Positions 8,378-16,890 of a DNA stretch of 32,895 bases are shown here, piece by piece (within the stretch, counting starts at the first letter, position 1; each line of letters opens with the position of its first letter). The stretch is from Hyphococcus sp. (GTDB taxonomy: Bacteria; Pseudomonadota; Alphaproteobacteria; Caulobacterales; Parvularculaceae), in contig BQJG01000040.1 of assembly GCA_021604585.1 (NCBI GenBank), positions 1 through 32,895 on the forward strand. The letters run 5' to 3'. The notes under the pieces were generated by a model. It was given only the letters and a program-made list of their open reading frames with translations. It was not told where the DNA came from and ran no database searches. The position numbers and the translations under genes are program-made.

Positions 8378-9499
8378 ATGAACCGTAATCTCAAACTGGC
8401 CGGCGCCGCCGGCGTCCTGCTGATCGCCGCTTCCGCCGCTGCTTACTTTTACGGCGGCGCCGTCGGCGCCAATCCGGACAGCGCTGAGGCGGCAAGCGCG
8501 CCGCAAGGTCCGCCGCCCGCCCCTGTCGCCATTGCAAAAGCCGAAAGCAAGAGTCTCGCGCCACGCGCAGAAACGCCCGGCGCTGTTGTGTCCCTTCGCG
8601 ATAGCCGCGTCGCAGCCGCTACTGGCGGCAAAGTTGAGTGGGTTGCGGAAGTCGGCGCCGAAGTCGACGAAGGCCACGTCATCGCACGTCTTGATCAGGC
8701 CGATGCAAAATACACGCGTGACGACACCGCAGCGCAAGTGCGTCGTCTGCGCGCTCGTGCTGACTATCTCGACAGTCTGTATAAGCGCTATCTGGGCCTC
8801 GGCGAGGATGCTGGCGAATCTGAAGCGACACTCGATGAAATGCGCTCTAACGTCGAAGAAGCGTTGCAGGCGTTGAGACAAGCCGAAGTTGCGCTGGACC
8901 GTGCGCAAACAAACCTTGACCGCACCGAAGTGAAGGCGCCGTTTGCGGGGCGCATCGTTTCTCAAGAGACGCAAAAAGGTGAATTTGCAAATCCCGGAAC
9001 TGAACTTGTTCGTCTTGTTGACACGCACCACCTGGAAGTTACGGCGCGGGCGCCGGCGGGGCTGACGCGAAACATCCAGCCCGGCGCCGTCATCTCTGTC
9101 GCCAATGGCGCTGAAACGCTCGACGGCCGGGTTCGCGCTATTGTTCCAGTGGGCGATGATCGCTCGCGCATGCTGGAAATTCGTCTCGAGCTACCTGAAA
9201 CGAATTGGTATATCGGTTCAGCGGTTCGGGTGAGTTTGCCATCTGACCAGCCGCGCATTGTGACGGCGGTTCCGCGCGATGCGCTGGTCCTACGTGCCGA
9301 TCGCATCAGCGTCTTCGTCATCAGCGAGGATAAAGTCGCAAAGCGGGTCGATGTTGAACTTGGCGCAGCGGATGGCGATTTCATCGAAGTGCTTGGCGAT
9401 GTTGAGCCAGGCGACGATATCGTCATTCGAGGCGGAGAGAGGTTGCGCGACGGTCAATCGGTGACGTTTAGCGAGGTAACGCCAGAGCCGTCCGTCTAG
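8378..9499 (+). CDS. RND efflux membrane fusion protein (periplasmic adaptor)
   Basis: The 373-residue protein has an N-terminal hydrophobic segment (about 10-28, signal or anchor), then a barrel-sandwich half (VAAATGGKVEWVAEVGAEV). An alpha-helical hairpin (about 110-180) follows, then the second lipoyl half (VKAPFAGRIVSQ) and a beta-barrel/membrane-proximal part. This is the HlyD/AcrA adaptor order. It links the RND permease, encoded 15 bases upstream, to an outer-membrane channel that is not in the window. The ATG at 8378 has AGGAG 10 bases upstream; a TTG at 8375 in the same frame is also possible. The stop overlaps the stop of ptsH on the other strand. Confidence 0.92.
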   Translation: MNRNLKLAGAAGVLLIAASAAAYFYGGAVGANPDSAEAASAPQGPPPAPVAIAKAESKSLAPRAETPGAVVSLRDSRVAAATGGKVEWVAEVGAEVDEGHVIARLDQADAKYTRDDTAAQVRRLRARADYLDSLYKRYLGLGEDAGESEATLDEMRSNVEEALQALRQAEVALDRAQTNLDRTEVKAPFAGRIVSQETQKGEFANPGTELVRLVDTHHLEVTARAPAGLTRNIQPGAVISVANGAETLDGRVRAIVPVGDDRSRMLEIRLELPETNWYIGSAVRVSLPSDQPRIVTAVPRDALVLRADRISVFVISEDKVAKRVDVELGAADGDFIEVLGDVEPGDDIVIRGGERLRDGQSVTFSEVTPEPSV

Positions 9500-9786
9500 T
9501 CTTTTTCGCCGAAGCGTTCCTGCACGAGCTTGACGATTGACTCGACCGCTTCGGCGGCTTGCGGACCCGTCGCTGAAATTTCAAGCATGGCGCCTTTGCT
9601 TGCGAGCAACATCAATAAATCAAGTTGAGAATCGGCGAGCGCAACGCGATCATTATTGCGGACAGATACGACAGCTTCATAAGACTTCGCGAGAGAAGAT
9701 AAATATCGAGAGGGGCGGATGTGCAGTCCAAGCTTGTTGCAGACTTCAACGCTCGCCGTCACTGTCTCTTCGCGTTGTCCCGACAC
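9496..9786 (-). CDS. ptsH: Phosphocarrier protein HPr
   Basis: This 96-residue protein is of HPr size. The phosphorylated histidine is His22 in GLHIRPS (usually GLHARPA). Ser53, 31 residues later in ADSQLDLL, sits where the HPr-kinase site Ser46 is in classical HPr. In alphaproteobacteria HPr passes phosphate from EI-Ntr to EIIA proteins and acts in regulation more than in sugar uptake. It starts with GTG directly after the stop of the EIIA gene, with no gap, so the two are co-translated. No HPr kinase gene is present in this cluster although the serine is kept. Confidence 0.9.
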   Translation of the reverse strand: MSGQREETVTASVEVCNKLGLHIRPSRYLSSLAKSYEAVVSVRNNDRVALADSQLDLLMLLASKGAMLEISATGPQAAEAVESIVKLVQERFGEKD

Positions 9787-10197
9787 TTATTCCGAAGCCT
9801 CTCCGGACAATACCCAGGATGCGACATTGATATATTTTCGCCCTGCCTCATGGGCGGCTTTCACCGCATCCTGAAGGTCTTCTTCCGCACGGGCCGAAGC
9901 GAGTTTGATCAGCATCGGCAAATTAACGCCGGCCACGACTTCCGCATTGGCCTTTTCCATCACAGAAATGGCGAGATTTGACGGCGTGCCGCCAAACATA
10001 TCGGTCAGGATGATAACGCCTTCGCCGGAATCGACGGCCTGGGCGGCGTCCAGAATATCCTGGCGCCGCTTTTCCATATCGTCATCGGGCCCGATGGAGA
10101 CAGCTTTCACTTGCTCCTGAGGACCAACAACGTGTTCTGCGGCCGACAGGAACTCCTCCGCCAGGCGCCCATGAGTAACAACGACCAAACCAATCAT
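9787..10197 (-). CDS. PTS EIIA component, mannose family (PtsM/ManX-like)
   Basis: The 136-residue protein matches the stand-alone EIIA-Man domain. The phosphorylated His9 lies in VVVTHGRLAEEF, and a second family motif LTDMFGGTPSNLA is at about residues 64-76. No EIIB, EIIC or EIID gene is near, which is normal for alphaproteobacteria. There this protein is thought to be part of a regulatory phosphorelay with HPr and EI-Ntr. It lies between chvG and ptsH, the standard order except that hprK is missing between chvG and this gene. The ATG at 10197 has only a weak ribosome binding site. Confidence 0.9.
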   Translation of the reverse strand: MIGLVVVTHGRLAEEFLSAAEHVVGPQEQVKAVSIGPDDDMEKRRQDILDAAQAVDSGEGVIILTDMFGGTPSNLAISVMEKANAEVVAGVNLPMLIKLASARAEEDLQDAVKAAHEAGRKYINVASWVLSGEASE

Positions 10198-10270
10198 GCG
10201 TTCCGTATCCGCTCCATCAAAACGCCGCTATGGTGATTGATTGACCAGAGATGTCCACAGAAAAAATGTC

Positions 10271-11992
10271 TCACCGTCCGGGCAGCTCAACAATAAACCT
10301 GGCGCCCTTGCGCTCGCTTTCGGCATTATCCGGGTTTGCCAGACGATTTTCAGCATAAATTCGGCCAGCGTGTGAGTTAACGATTTGCCGCGAAATCGCC
10401 AGCCCAAGCCCTGAATTATTACCGAAAGCGGATCCTGTGGGGCGCTTCGTATAGAAACGCTTGAAAATTGAGTCGAGATTATCGGGCGGTATGCCCGGCC
10501 CGTCATCTTCAACGCTTATCCGCGTGAGTTCATTACGCGCGGTCGGCGCATCAAGCCGCACGCGCACCTCCCCGCCGGGCGGGCTGAAGGAGCGCGCATT
10601 ATCGATGAGATTGCGAATAACCTGACCCAATGCAGCAGGATTCCCGAGCACATAAGCGGCCTGCAGTGGATCATTGAACGTGACCCTCGCGTCGCCCTCC
10701 TTGGCTGTATCCTCATACATCGAGACAATGTCTTTGATCAGTTTGCCCAACTCGATGGCTTCGCGGCTTTCGCGCGCCAGTTCAGCGTCGAGACGCGATG
10801 CGTTGGAAATATCCGTGATGAGCCGGTCCATGCGGGCCACGTCTTTTTGGATGACCGCCAATAATTTCGCCTGCTGTTCAGGTGTTCGCGCGATTTGCAA
10901 TGTCTCGGCGGCGCTGCGAATAGACGTCAGCGGGTTCTTGAGCTCGTGCGATACATCCGCTGCAAATGACTCAATAGCGTCGATCCGCGCGTAAATCGCC
11001 TGCGTCATGGATTTAAGAGAGGCGGAAAGCTCGCCAATCTCATCCTTGCGATTGGTGAAGTCGGGAATACGCGCACGCCCCGCCGCAGCGATACCTTCGC
11101 GCACCTTATCCGATGCAATCGCCAACTGCCGGATGGGCTGCGCGATCATTGTCGTCAGCAATAGCGACGACAAAATCGCCGCCGCCACAGCCCAGCCAAA
11201 GAACGGAAGAATGGACAAGCGCGCATCTTCCACCAGCGCGTCGATGCCGCCGCTTTCAGCGGTCACAACGCCATAAATCGCCTGCACGCGGCGGATCGGC
11301 ACTGAAACCGACGCGACCAGCTCGCCCTCCTCATCAAGACGCACCGACGCCGCGCCCCTGTCGGCAGCGAATGGCGACGATGCAAGCGCCGCATTCAATT
11401 CATCTTCAATGCTGCGTCGCGCCGCTTCTGACCTGTAGTCGCGGGAGAAAAAGCGCGAGACGCGCCGCCATACCCCTTCATCTTCCAGGACATTGATAAT
11501 TGAGCCGTCGTCCTGGATGGGCGGCAAATTCTGCGCGACGATTTCATCCTGACGCAAAACCACGTCTTCGATCAGCAGCGCTTTCGCATCGCTCACCGGC
11601 GGATCGGCGAAAGTCTGTGGCGCGTTAAAAATGCGCACCCTGCCTTCAAAACTATCCCATACGCGATTAAACACTTCGCGCACGTCGCGCTGACTCAGAG
11701 AAAGCGCGCAGACAGATTCACTGTCCTGCCGGGCAAGATCCGACGCTTCGACCGGCTGACATGTGGTTTCGTCAATCGCCACCTGCGCCAGCACGTCGGC
11801 GATAATTTGCGCCTGAGCGCGCACGCCCTCGAGCTTGGCCTGGATAAGCCCGTCGCGATATTGGGTGAGTGCAAAAGAGCCAAGCAGAAGAATGACGAGG
11901 CCGATCAGATTGGCGAGCACGATGGTCAGTGTCAGCCGCGACACCGCCATTGGCGCGCGCCGTCTGCGCACGATCCCGCCCTCTTCATCCAT
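10271..11992 (-). CDS. chvG: Sensor histidine kinase ChvG/ExoS type
   Basis: The 573-residue inner-membrane kinase has TM1 at about 20-43, a periplasmic sensor region of about 215 residues, TM2 at about 261-284, and a HAMP segment. The HisKA domain has the phosphoacceptor His349 in DVSHELKNPLTSI. The ATPase domain has an N box (NLIDNARSF), G1 (VEDDGPGIP) and G2 (GLGLAI). In rhizobia ChvG/ExoS responds to acid and envelope conditions, and its periplasmic domain is held inactive by ExoR; no exoR is seen here. It follows chvI after 6 bases and is probably in one transcript with it and with the PTS genes downstream. Confidence 0.93.
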   Translation of the reverse strand: MDEEGGIVRRRRAPMAVSRLTLTIVLANLIGLVILLLGSFALTQYRDGLIQAKLEGVRAQAQIIADVLAQVAIDETTCQPVEASDLARQDSESVCALSLSQRDVREVFNRVWDSFEGRVRIFNAPQTFADPPVSDAKALLIEDVVLRQDEIVAQNLPPIQDDGSIINVLEDEGVWRRVSRFFSRDYRSEAARRSIEDELNAALASSPFAADRGAASVRLDEEGELVASVSVPIRRVQAIYGVVTAESGGIDALVEDARLSILPFFGWAVAAAILSSLLLTTMIAQPIRQLAIASDKVREGIAAAGRARIPDFTNRKDEIGELSASLKSMTQAIYARIDAIESFAADVSHELKNPLTSIRSAAETLQIARTPEQQAKLLAVIQKDVARMDRLITDISNASRLDAELARESREAIELGKLIKDIVSMYEDTAKEGDARVTFNDPLQAAYVLGNPAALGQVIRNLIDNARSFSPPGGEVRVRLDAPTARNELTRISVEDDGPGIPPDNLDSIFKRFYTKRPTGSAFGNNSGLGLAISRQIVNSHAGRIYAENRLANPDNAESERKGARFIVELPGR

Positions 11993-11998
11993 CCCTTA

Positions 11999-12694
11999 TC
12001 AGGCGTCCTTATATTTGTATCCGACGCCGTAAAGCGTTTCGATCGAATCAAATTCGCGGTCGACAACACGAAATTTTTTGCGCACGCGCTTGATGTGGCT
12101 GTCGATAGTGCGGTCGTCCACATAAACTTGATCGTCATAGGCGGCGTCCATCAATGCGTCGCGGCTCTTTACAAAACCGGGACGTTGCGCAAGCGCTTCA
12201 AGGATCAGGAACTCCGTCACCGTTAAGATCACCTGCTTGCCTTTCCAGGTGCAGGCATGACGCATCGGGTCCAGCGTTAACTCGCCGCGCCGGAGAATTT
12301 TCTTCTCTTCTTCTTCCGTCGGTGTTTCGCTTGCCTGCCCGCGGCGCAAAACGGCCTTGACGCGCTCAATCAGCAAGCGCTGCGAGAAGGGCTTTTTTAC
12401 ATAATCATCGGCGCCCATGGTGAGACCGAGCACTTCGTCGATCTCCTCGTCTTTTGACGTGAGGAAGATGAGCGGCAGCGAAGAGTTCTGGCGGATCCGC
12501 CGCAGAAGCTCCATGCCATCCATGGTCGGCATCTTGATATCAGACACTACGACGTCTGGCGGCGTCGCAGAGATGAATTCAAACGCCGCCGCGCCGTCCT
12601 CAAAGGTTTTCACCACATGCCCTTCTGATTCCAGCGCGATGGAAACAGAGGTCAGAATGTTTTCGTCGTCATCGACTAGCGCGATTGTCGCCAT
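11999..12694 (-). CDS. chvI: Response regulator ChvI type, OmpR family
   Basis: The 231-residue regulator has a receiver domain with the acidic pocket Asp8-Asp10, the phosphorylated Asp52 in VVSDIKMP and a lysine in VKKPFS. A C-terminal OmpR-type winged helix follows (about 130-230), with LTVTEFLILEALAQRPGFVKSRD and the recognition part DRTIDSHIKRVRKKF. It is the partner of the kinase just downstream. In alphaproteobacteria the ChvGI system controls cell-surface, acid and envelope stress genes. The ATG at 12694 is preceded by GAAGAAAG. Confidence 0.93.
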   Translation of the reverse strand: MATIALVDDDENILTSVSIALESEGHVVKTFEDGAAAFEFISATPPDVVVSDIKMPTMDGMELLRRIRQNSSLPLIFLTSKDEEIDEVLGLTMGADDYVKKPFSQRLLIERVKAVLRRGQASETPTEEEEKKILRRGELTLDPMRHACTWKGKQVILTVTEFLILEALAQRPGFVKSRDALMDAAYDDQVYVDDRTIDSHIKRVRKKFRVVDREFDSIETLYGVGYKYKDA

Positions 12695-12795
12695 CTTTCT
12701 TCAAATCCCCTTGTGAATTCAAAATCTTACTAGAGATGGTCGCGGGCGTATAGAAGGCGCAGGCAAGGCCTTTTTGTGTCAGCGCCCGATTTTCC

Positions 12796-13092
12796 TCAGT
12801 TTTGGCCTGCTGCCGCGTCAATAAATTGAGCCAGCGCCACATCCCGCGCCGACAGGCCCCCCGCATCATGTGTCGTCAGGGTGATATCGACGCGATTGTA
12901 AACATTGAACCATTCCGGGTGATGGTCGGCCTTTTCAGCGGCCAGCGCGACCCGATTCATGAAGCCCCAGGCCTCATTGAAGTCGTCGAAGGTGAACGAT
13001 TTTTTCACCGCGTCCCGCCCCTCAACCGGCGCCCAGGCGGGGCATTCCTTGTGAAAAGCGGCGCGCGCTTCGGCGGATAATTTTTCGACCAT
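12796..13092 (-). CDS. phhB: Pterin-4a-carbinolamine dehydratase
   Basis: This 98-residue protein has the usual family length. It carries the signature EKADHHPEWFNVYNRV (His57, His58) and the third histidine in LTTHDAGGLSARD (His75). It dehydrates 4a-hydroxytetrahydrobiopterin, recycling the cofactor of phenylalanine hydroxylase; no hydroxylase gene is near, so a wider role in pterin metabolism is possible. A longer frame upstream (to 13242) is open, but the ATG at 13092 gives the family's normal N-terminus and has AGAGAA just upstream. It is on the same strand as chvI but about 100 bases away. Confidence 0.93.
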   Translation of the reverse strand: MVEKLSAEARAAFHKECPAWAPVEGRDAVKKSFTFDDFNEAWGFMNRVALAAEKADHHPEWFNVYNRVDITLTTHDAGGLSARDVALAQFIDAAAGQN

Positions 13093-13266
13093 GATGAGTT
13101 CTCTAAAGTTGCAAGCTTGCCAGCCAGCATATGTCGTACTGACTTTACAGATACGCGCATAGAGCCGGGAATCAAGCATGGCTTTCCCGCGCGCAGGCCC
13201 TGCTTTGCAAAGCGGCGTTTTACGTCGAAGCGCGCCCGCCACTCAAGCGCCTCACCTTCAAAGAAA

Positions 13267-13290
13267 AGGGCCGCTCACGCGAGCGGCCCT
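13267..13290 (-). terminator. Intrinsic terminator downstream of the 25-codon ORF
   Basis: A 10-bp perfect stem (AGGGCCGCTC with its complement) around a 4-base loop is followed on the minus strand by TTTTCTTT. It lies 65 bases past the stop of the small ORF and 175 bases before phhB, so it ends a short transcript or attenuates reading into phhB. Confidence 0.75.
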
Positions 13291-13355
13291 AAATCCTTAT
13301 TCAGGATCGCGATTCCTTCTGCCAAAAGGTCTCAAGATCTAGAGTAATCCGGCGG

Positions 13356-13433
13356 TCAAACGGCGAGCGAAGGCTGCTTCACACCGCGTTTTTTCCACAA
13401 AGACCTATTTGGCTTGATGAAATCACTCGACAT
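13356..13433 (-). CDS. Small 25-residue basic peptide with a perfect Shine-Dalgarno sequence
   Basis: The ORF starts at ATG 13433 and encodes 25 residues, beginning MSSDFIKPNRSLW and ending with a stop at 13356. Seven of the 25 are Lys or Arg, and there is one Trp. Directly before the start codon is AGGAGGTGATCC, an exact complement of the 3' end of 16S rRNA and the strongest ribosome binding site in the window, although it abuts the ATG. An intrinsic terminator follows 65 bases after the stop, and the terminator of the upstream NSS gene lies before it, so it looks like its own transcription unit. I do not recognise the peptide. It could be a free small protein or a leader peptide controlling phhB through the terminator. 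Confidence 0.5.
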   Translation of the reverse strand: MSSDFIKPNRSLWKKRGVKQPSLAV

Positions 13434-13586
13434 GGATCACCTCCTCTCGTTGATTGAAACTGACCTTGAGGATGACCCGCGTCACGGCCTTTGACAAGCC
13501 CCTAATGGTTAACAAAAAGCCGCTTTTTTAAGAGTTTAAGATTGTTGCGGCGCGCAATTTCACTTTCCAACGTATACAGATGAAAA

Positions 13587-13611
13587 CGGCCCGGCGCATC
13601 ACGCCGGGCCG
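13587..13611 (-). terminator. Intrinsic terminator of the NSS transporter gene
   Basis: A perfect 10-bp stem (CGGCCCGGCG with its complement) around a 5-base loop is followed on the minus strand by TTTTC. It begins 24 bases after the stop codon of the transporter gene. Confidence 0.7.
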
Positions 13612-13635
13612 CAATCACTCCATCTAAACCCTTGA

Positions 13636-15192
13636 CTAGTTCGCAAACATCGGCGCGACGAAAGGAAGCCAGATCATCGAGTAAAAGATGACGGCAAAAA
13701 TCCCCAGCGGACAAACCCAGCGAATGAGAAAACGCCAGCGCTTGAACCAGATTTCGGATTTGAATCCAATGGCTTCACGCGCCGTTGAGGTGGACACAAC
13801 CCAGCCGGCGAATAACGCCGTGATAAAACCGGCGATGGGAAGGATGAGGTCGGTAGAGTTGGAAAGGAATGTCAACATCTCAACTGCATTGCCATTGCCG
13901 TCCTGGAAAAACGGTATGCCACCCCAAGGCCGCCATGTATTGAAGAAGAGATCGCGCACGACTTCGCCTTGCGCATTGGTAGCTGACACTTGAGACAATG
14001 CGTTGCCGACACCGATCAGGAAAATGACGATGCCGAGACCGGCCGCCGCCAGAATGCGGTTATTCCCTTTAGATTGTTCGTCGACCCACTTCGTCGATGT
14101 CTCAAGCAATGCAATCGACGACGTAATCGCGGCAAAAAACGCCAGCAAGAAGAAGAACAAACCAAAGATTGCGCCGCCCGGCATGCCGTGGAAAGCCAGC
14201 GGCAATGTCTGGAACATCAGCGTCGGACCGCCGCCTGGCGCAAGGCCCATGGCGAAAACGATCGGGAAGATCGCAAGACCTGCAATAATGCCGACGCCGG
14301 TGTCGGCAATAGCCACAAGACGAGCTGAACGCGGAAGATCCTGATCAGCGCGCATGTAAGCGCCATAGGTCGCCATCAACGCTGACCCAAGGCCAATGGA
14401 GAAGAACGCCTGACCGAGCGCGGCGCCGATCACCGACCCATCCTGAAGTCCGTGCAACAGGCCGCGCCGGATCGCCCCATCCGCAAGCTCACTGTCGAAC
14501 AGCCGCACGCCGAGCAGAAAATCTACCCCTTGAGACCGATCGCCCGTCGCCAACGCATAACCAAGCAAAACAATAAGAAGAATGAAAAATGCCGGCATCA
14601 AGATTGTAACGGCGCCTTCAATGCCGCCCTGAATGCCGCGCATCACGATGCCGACAGTCATCACCATGAATAGCGCGTGATAGATGATCATGCGACCGGG
14701 ATCATTCAGCAACTCCCCGAGCTTGGCGCTGACTTCCGGCCCGCTCAAGCTGGCGAAAGCTGGCGACGCAAGGCCCGCGAGCCCCTTCTCGCCGATCGAT
14801 GCAAGTAGGTCACCGCCGATCATCGTCACATAAGCCAGCACCCAGCCGGCGATCACTGAATAGAAGGTTAAGATGACAAAAGCGCCGAGCATGCCGATCC
14901 AGGACTGCGCCGCCCAGAGCGGCGAGCGGCCCTCAGCCTTGGCTATTTTAACGACACTGCCGACCGCTGACATGCCGCCACGGCGGCCAATGAACAGCTC
15001 CGCCACGAGAACCGGCAAGCCGATCAAGATGACGCACAGGACGTAAAAGAGCACAAAAGCCCCGCCGCCATTCTCGCCCGCCACATAGGGAAAGCGCCAG
15101 AGATTGCCGAGCCCCACCGAAGAACCGATGGCGGCCATGATAAAGGCGGCCCGGGAGGACCAATGGGTGTTTTCACCCGCCGTGCCTTGCAT
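13636..15192 (-). CDS. Sodium-dependent transporter, NSS/SLC6 family
   Basis: The 518-residue inner-membrane protein has about 12 hydrophobic segments. It shows the NSS TM1 signature GSSVGLGNLWRFPYVAGENGGGAF, which forms the substrate and sodium site in LeuT-type transporters. These proteins import amino acids or related amines with sodium; the substrate cannot be read from the sequence. The frame is open to a TTG at 15207, but ATG 15192 is preferred: GAGGGG lies 7 bases upstream. It is a single-gene unit with its own terminator, divergent from the Hpt gene. Confidence 0.92.
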   Translation of the reverse strand: MQGTAGENTHWSSRAAFIMAAIGSSVGLGNLWRFPYVAGENGGGAFVLFYVLCVILIGLPVLVAELFIGRRGGMSAVGSVVKIAKAEGRSPLWAAQSWIGMLGAFVILTFYSVIAGWVLAYVTMIGGDLLASIGEKGLAGLASPAFASLSGPEVSAKLGELLNDPGRMIIYHALFMVMTVGIVMRGIQGGIEGAVTILMPAFFILLIVLLGYALATGDRSQGVDFLLGVRLFDSELADGAIRRGLLHGLQDGSVIGAALGQAFFSIGLGSALMATYGAYMRADQDLPRSARLVAIADTGVGIIAGLAIFPIVFAMGLAPGGGPTLMFQTLPLAFHGMPGGAIFGLFFFLLAFFAAITSSIALLETSTKWVDEQSKGNNRILAAAGLGIVIFLIGVGNALSQVSATNAQGEVVRDLFFNTWRPWGGIPFFQDGNGNAVEMLTFLSNSTDLILPIAGFITALFAGWVVSTSTAREAIGFKSEIWFKRWRFLIRWVCPLGIFAVIFYSMIWLPFVAPMFAN

Positions 15193-15314
15193 AGAAGTAC
15201 CCCTCAAGAAAATTTAAACGCCAGAGTGGCGCATTCCGCTATTTTAGACAAATTTTTACGTTTGTTAGCAAAAATCGCTCAATCAGGGGGCTGTAAAAGG
15301 CCAGAAAAGGGCGC

Positions 15315-15334
15315 ATCGGGGCGAATCCCCCGAT
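15315..15334 (+). other. Hairpin in the leader of the Hpt gene
   Basis: ATCGGGG and CCCCGAT pair around a 6-base loop, 28 bases before the TTG start. No T run follows, so it is not a terminator. It could slow or control translation of the weakly initiated Hpt gene, but this is only a structural observation. Confidence 0.3.
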
Positions 15335-15362
15335 CACAAAACCGGGCACGGGAAACAGGGCG

Positions 15363-15731
15363 TTGACGGAACCGCAGACCATTGGCTTGGCTCCAATCCA
15401 GCTGGATCAGATCGAAAGTCTTATCGCGGCAGCTGGAGTCGACGGCACCCGCGCCATCATGGATGCATTCCAACGCTCGACCACCGACCTTTTGGACGTT
15501 CTCACAGATGGCGTCAAAGACGGCTCGCTGGAAGATGCCTACCGCACCGCGCATGCGGTGAAGGGATCCGCCGCCAATGTCGGAGCACAATTGCTGGCCG
15601 AAACCGCCGCCGCCATCGAAAAAGCCTGCAAAGCTGGCGATGCGGCGACTGCCGCAGCGAGGCTAACCGACGCACAATCTCATTTCGACATGTTCTGCGT
15701 GCATTTCGAAGCGCATCTGGCGCAGTATTAG
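15363..15731 (+). CDS. Stand-alone histidine phosphotransfer (Hpt) protein
   Basis: The 122-residue protein is predicted all-helical and carries the Hpt signature AHAVKGSAANVGA, with the phosphoacceptor histidine at about residue 64. It is cytoplasmic and should pass phosphate between a hybrid kinase and a response regulator. Neither a hybrid kinase nor a receiver-only partner is adjacent, so its phosphorelay is unknown. ChvG/ChvI does not need an Hpt. The only usable start is a TTG at 15363 with a weak ribosome binding site; the frame is open upstream to 15297 without ATG or GTG. Its stop lies 5 bases from the rodA stop on the other strand. Confidence 0.85.
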   Translation: MTEPQTIGLAPIQLDQIESLIAAAGVDGTRAIMDAFQRSTTDLLDVLTDGVKDGSLEDAYRTAHAVKGSAANVGAQLLAETAAAIEKACKAGDAATAAARLTDAQSHFDMFCVHFEAHLAQY

Positions 15732-15736
15732 TCTGC

Positions 15737-16885
15737 TTACAAACTATCGCCCGACCGGTATGCATCCTGATCGCGATGAATATGCGCGCTCATCACAAAA
15801 CCAAAACCGGCCATAATCGTCAACATCACCGTGCCGCCATAAGAAACCAGCGGCAGCGGCACGCCGACCACCGGCGCCAGCCCCATCACCATGCCGGTAT
15901 TGATGAGCACATAGAGCGTAAAGGTCGCCACAACCCCTATTGCCGCCAAGCGCGCAAAATGAAGCTTCGTCGACATCGCGATTGAGAGGCCGACAAAAAT
16001 TACGGCCAGATAAAGCAACAACAAAGCGATAGCGCCGACAAATCCGAATTCCTCGCCAAAAACCGTAAAGATAAAGTCTGTCTGCATTTCCGGCAGAAAC
16101 TTTAGCTGGGCCTGCGTTCCCTCCATGAACCCTTTGCCGGTCAAGCCGCCCGAACCGATTCCTGTTTTCGATTGCAGCAAGTGATACCCCTGACCCAGCG
16201 GATCGCGCTCGGGATTCATAAAAGTCAGGATCCGATTCATCTGATACTCTTTCAGAATATCAAACCGATAGGCGCTATAACCGGCTGCAACCGCACCCAG
16301 AACGCCCGCAAAACCGATCCGCCAGGAGAGCCCCGCGACGAAAATGATAATGATGCCCGTGGCAGCCAACAAAAGCGCTGTGCCTAGGTCCGGCTGCATG
16401 AAAATCAATCCGACCGGCGCACCCACCATCAACGCAGGCGGGATGAGATAGAGGATGTGCGACACCTGTTCAGCGCGCAGTCCGTGATAGTAGCGCGCCA
16501 ACCCAAGCACGAGCCCGATCTTCATTGCTTCGGAGGGTTGAAACTGCAATCCGCCCAGTTCAATCCAGCGCCGCGCGCCCATATTGATCTCACCGATAAA
16601 AGGTACGGCGACCAGCGCGAGAAGCGCAGCGAAATAAATCGGATAACTCAGCGCCATCCAATAACGAATTGGCACCATCGCAATGCCAATCATAATGCCG
16701 AGCGCCACCAAAAATCTGAGCGCATGTTTCAGCGCCCAAGGCTCCCAATTACCCTCTGCAACGGAGTAAAGCGTTACTACCCCAGCTGCACAGATCATGG
16801 CCAACAGAATTATCAACGGCCAGTGCAAGCGGGAAAATTTGTCTCGAATGCCGCGCCGGCGCCCGGGAAGAATAATCGACGACAT
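15737..16885 (-). CDS. rodA: Rod-shape glycosyltransferase RodA (SEDS)
   Basis: The 382-residue SEDS membrane protein has about ten hydrophobic segments. It contains LPEMQTDFIFTVFGEEFGF; the Asp in QTDFIF corresponds to the catalytic Asp262 of E. coli RodA. Another conserved part is GVPLPLVSYGGT near the C-terminus. It polymerises lipid II into glycan strands in the elongasome with PBP2, which is encoded 5 bases upstream. It is the last gene of the mreB operon. Confidence 0.95.
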   Translation of the reverse strand: MSSIILPGRRRGIRDKFSRLHWPLIILLAMICAAGVVTLYSVAEGNWEPWALKHALRFLVALGIMIGIAMVPIRYWMALSYPIYFAALLALVAVPFIGEINMGARRWIELGGLQFQPSEAMKIGLVLGLARYYHGLRAEQVSHILYLIPPALMVGAPVGLIFMQPDLGTALLLAATGIIIIFVAGLSWRIGFAGVLGAVAAGYSAYRFDILKEYQMNRILTFMNPERDPLGQGYHLLQSKTGIGSGGLTGKGFMEGTQAQLKFLPEMQTDFIFTVFGEEFGFVGAIALLLLYLAVIFVGLSIAMSTKLHFARLAAIGVVATFTLYVLINTGMVMGLAPVVGVPLPLVSYGGTVMLTIMAGFGFVMSAHIHRDQDAYRSGDSL

Positions 16886-16890
16886 ATCTA

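Noticed and set aside
13433..13446. GGATCACCTCCT on the plus strand as a remnant of a 16S rRNA 3' end
   Set aside because: The bases before it do not match the conserved end of 16S rRNA and nothing else of an rRNA is present. A ribosome binding site on the other strand explains it better.
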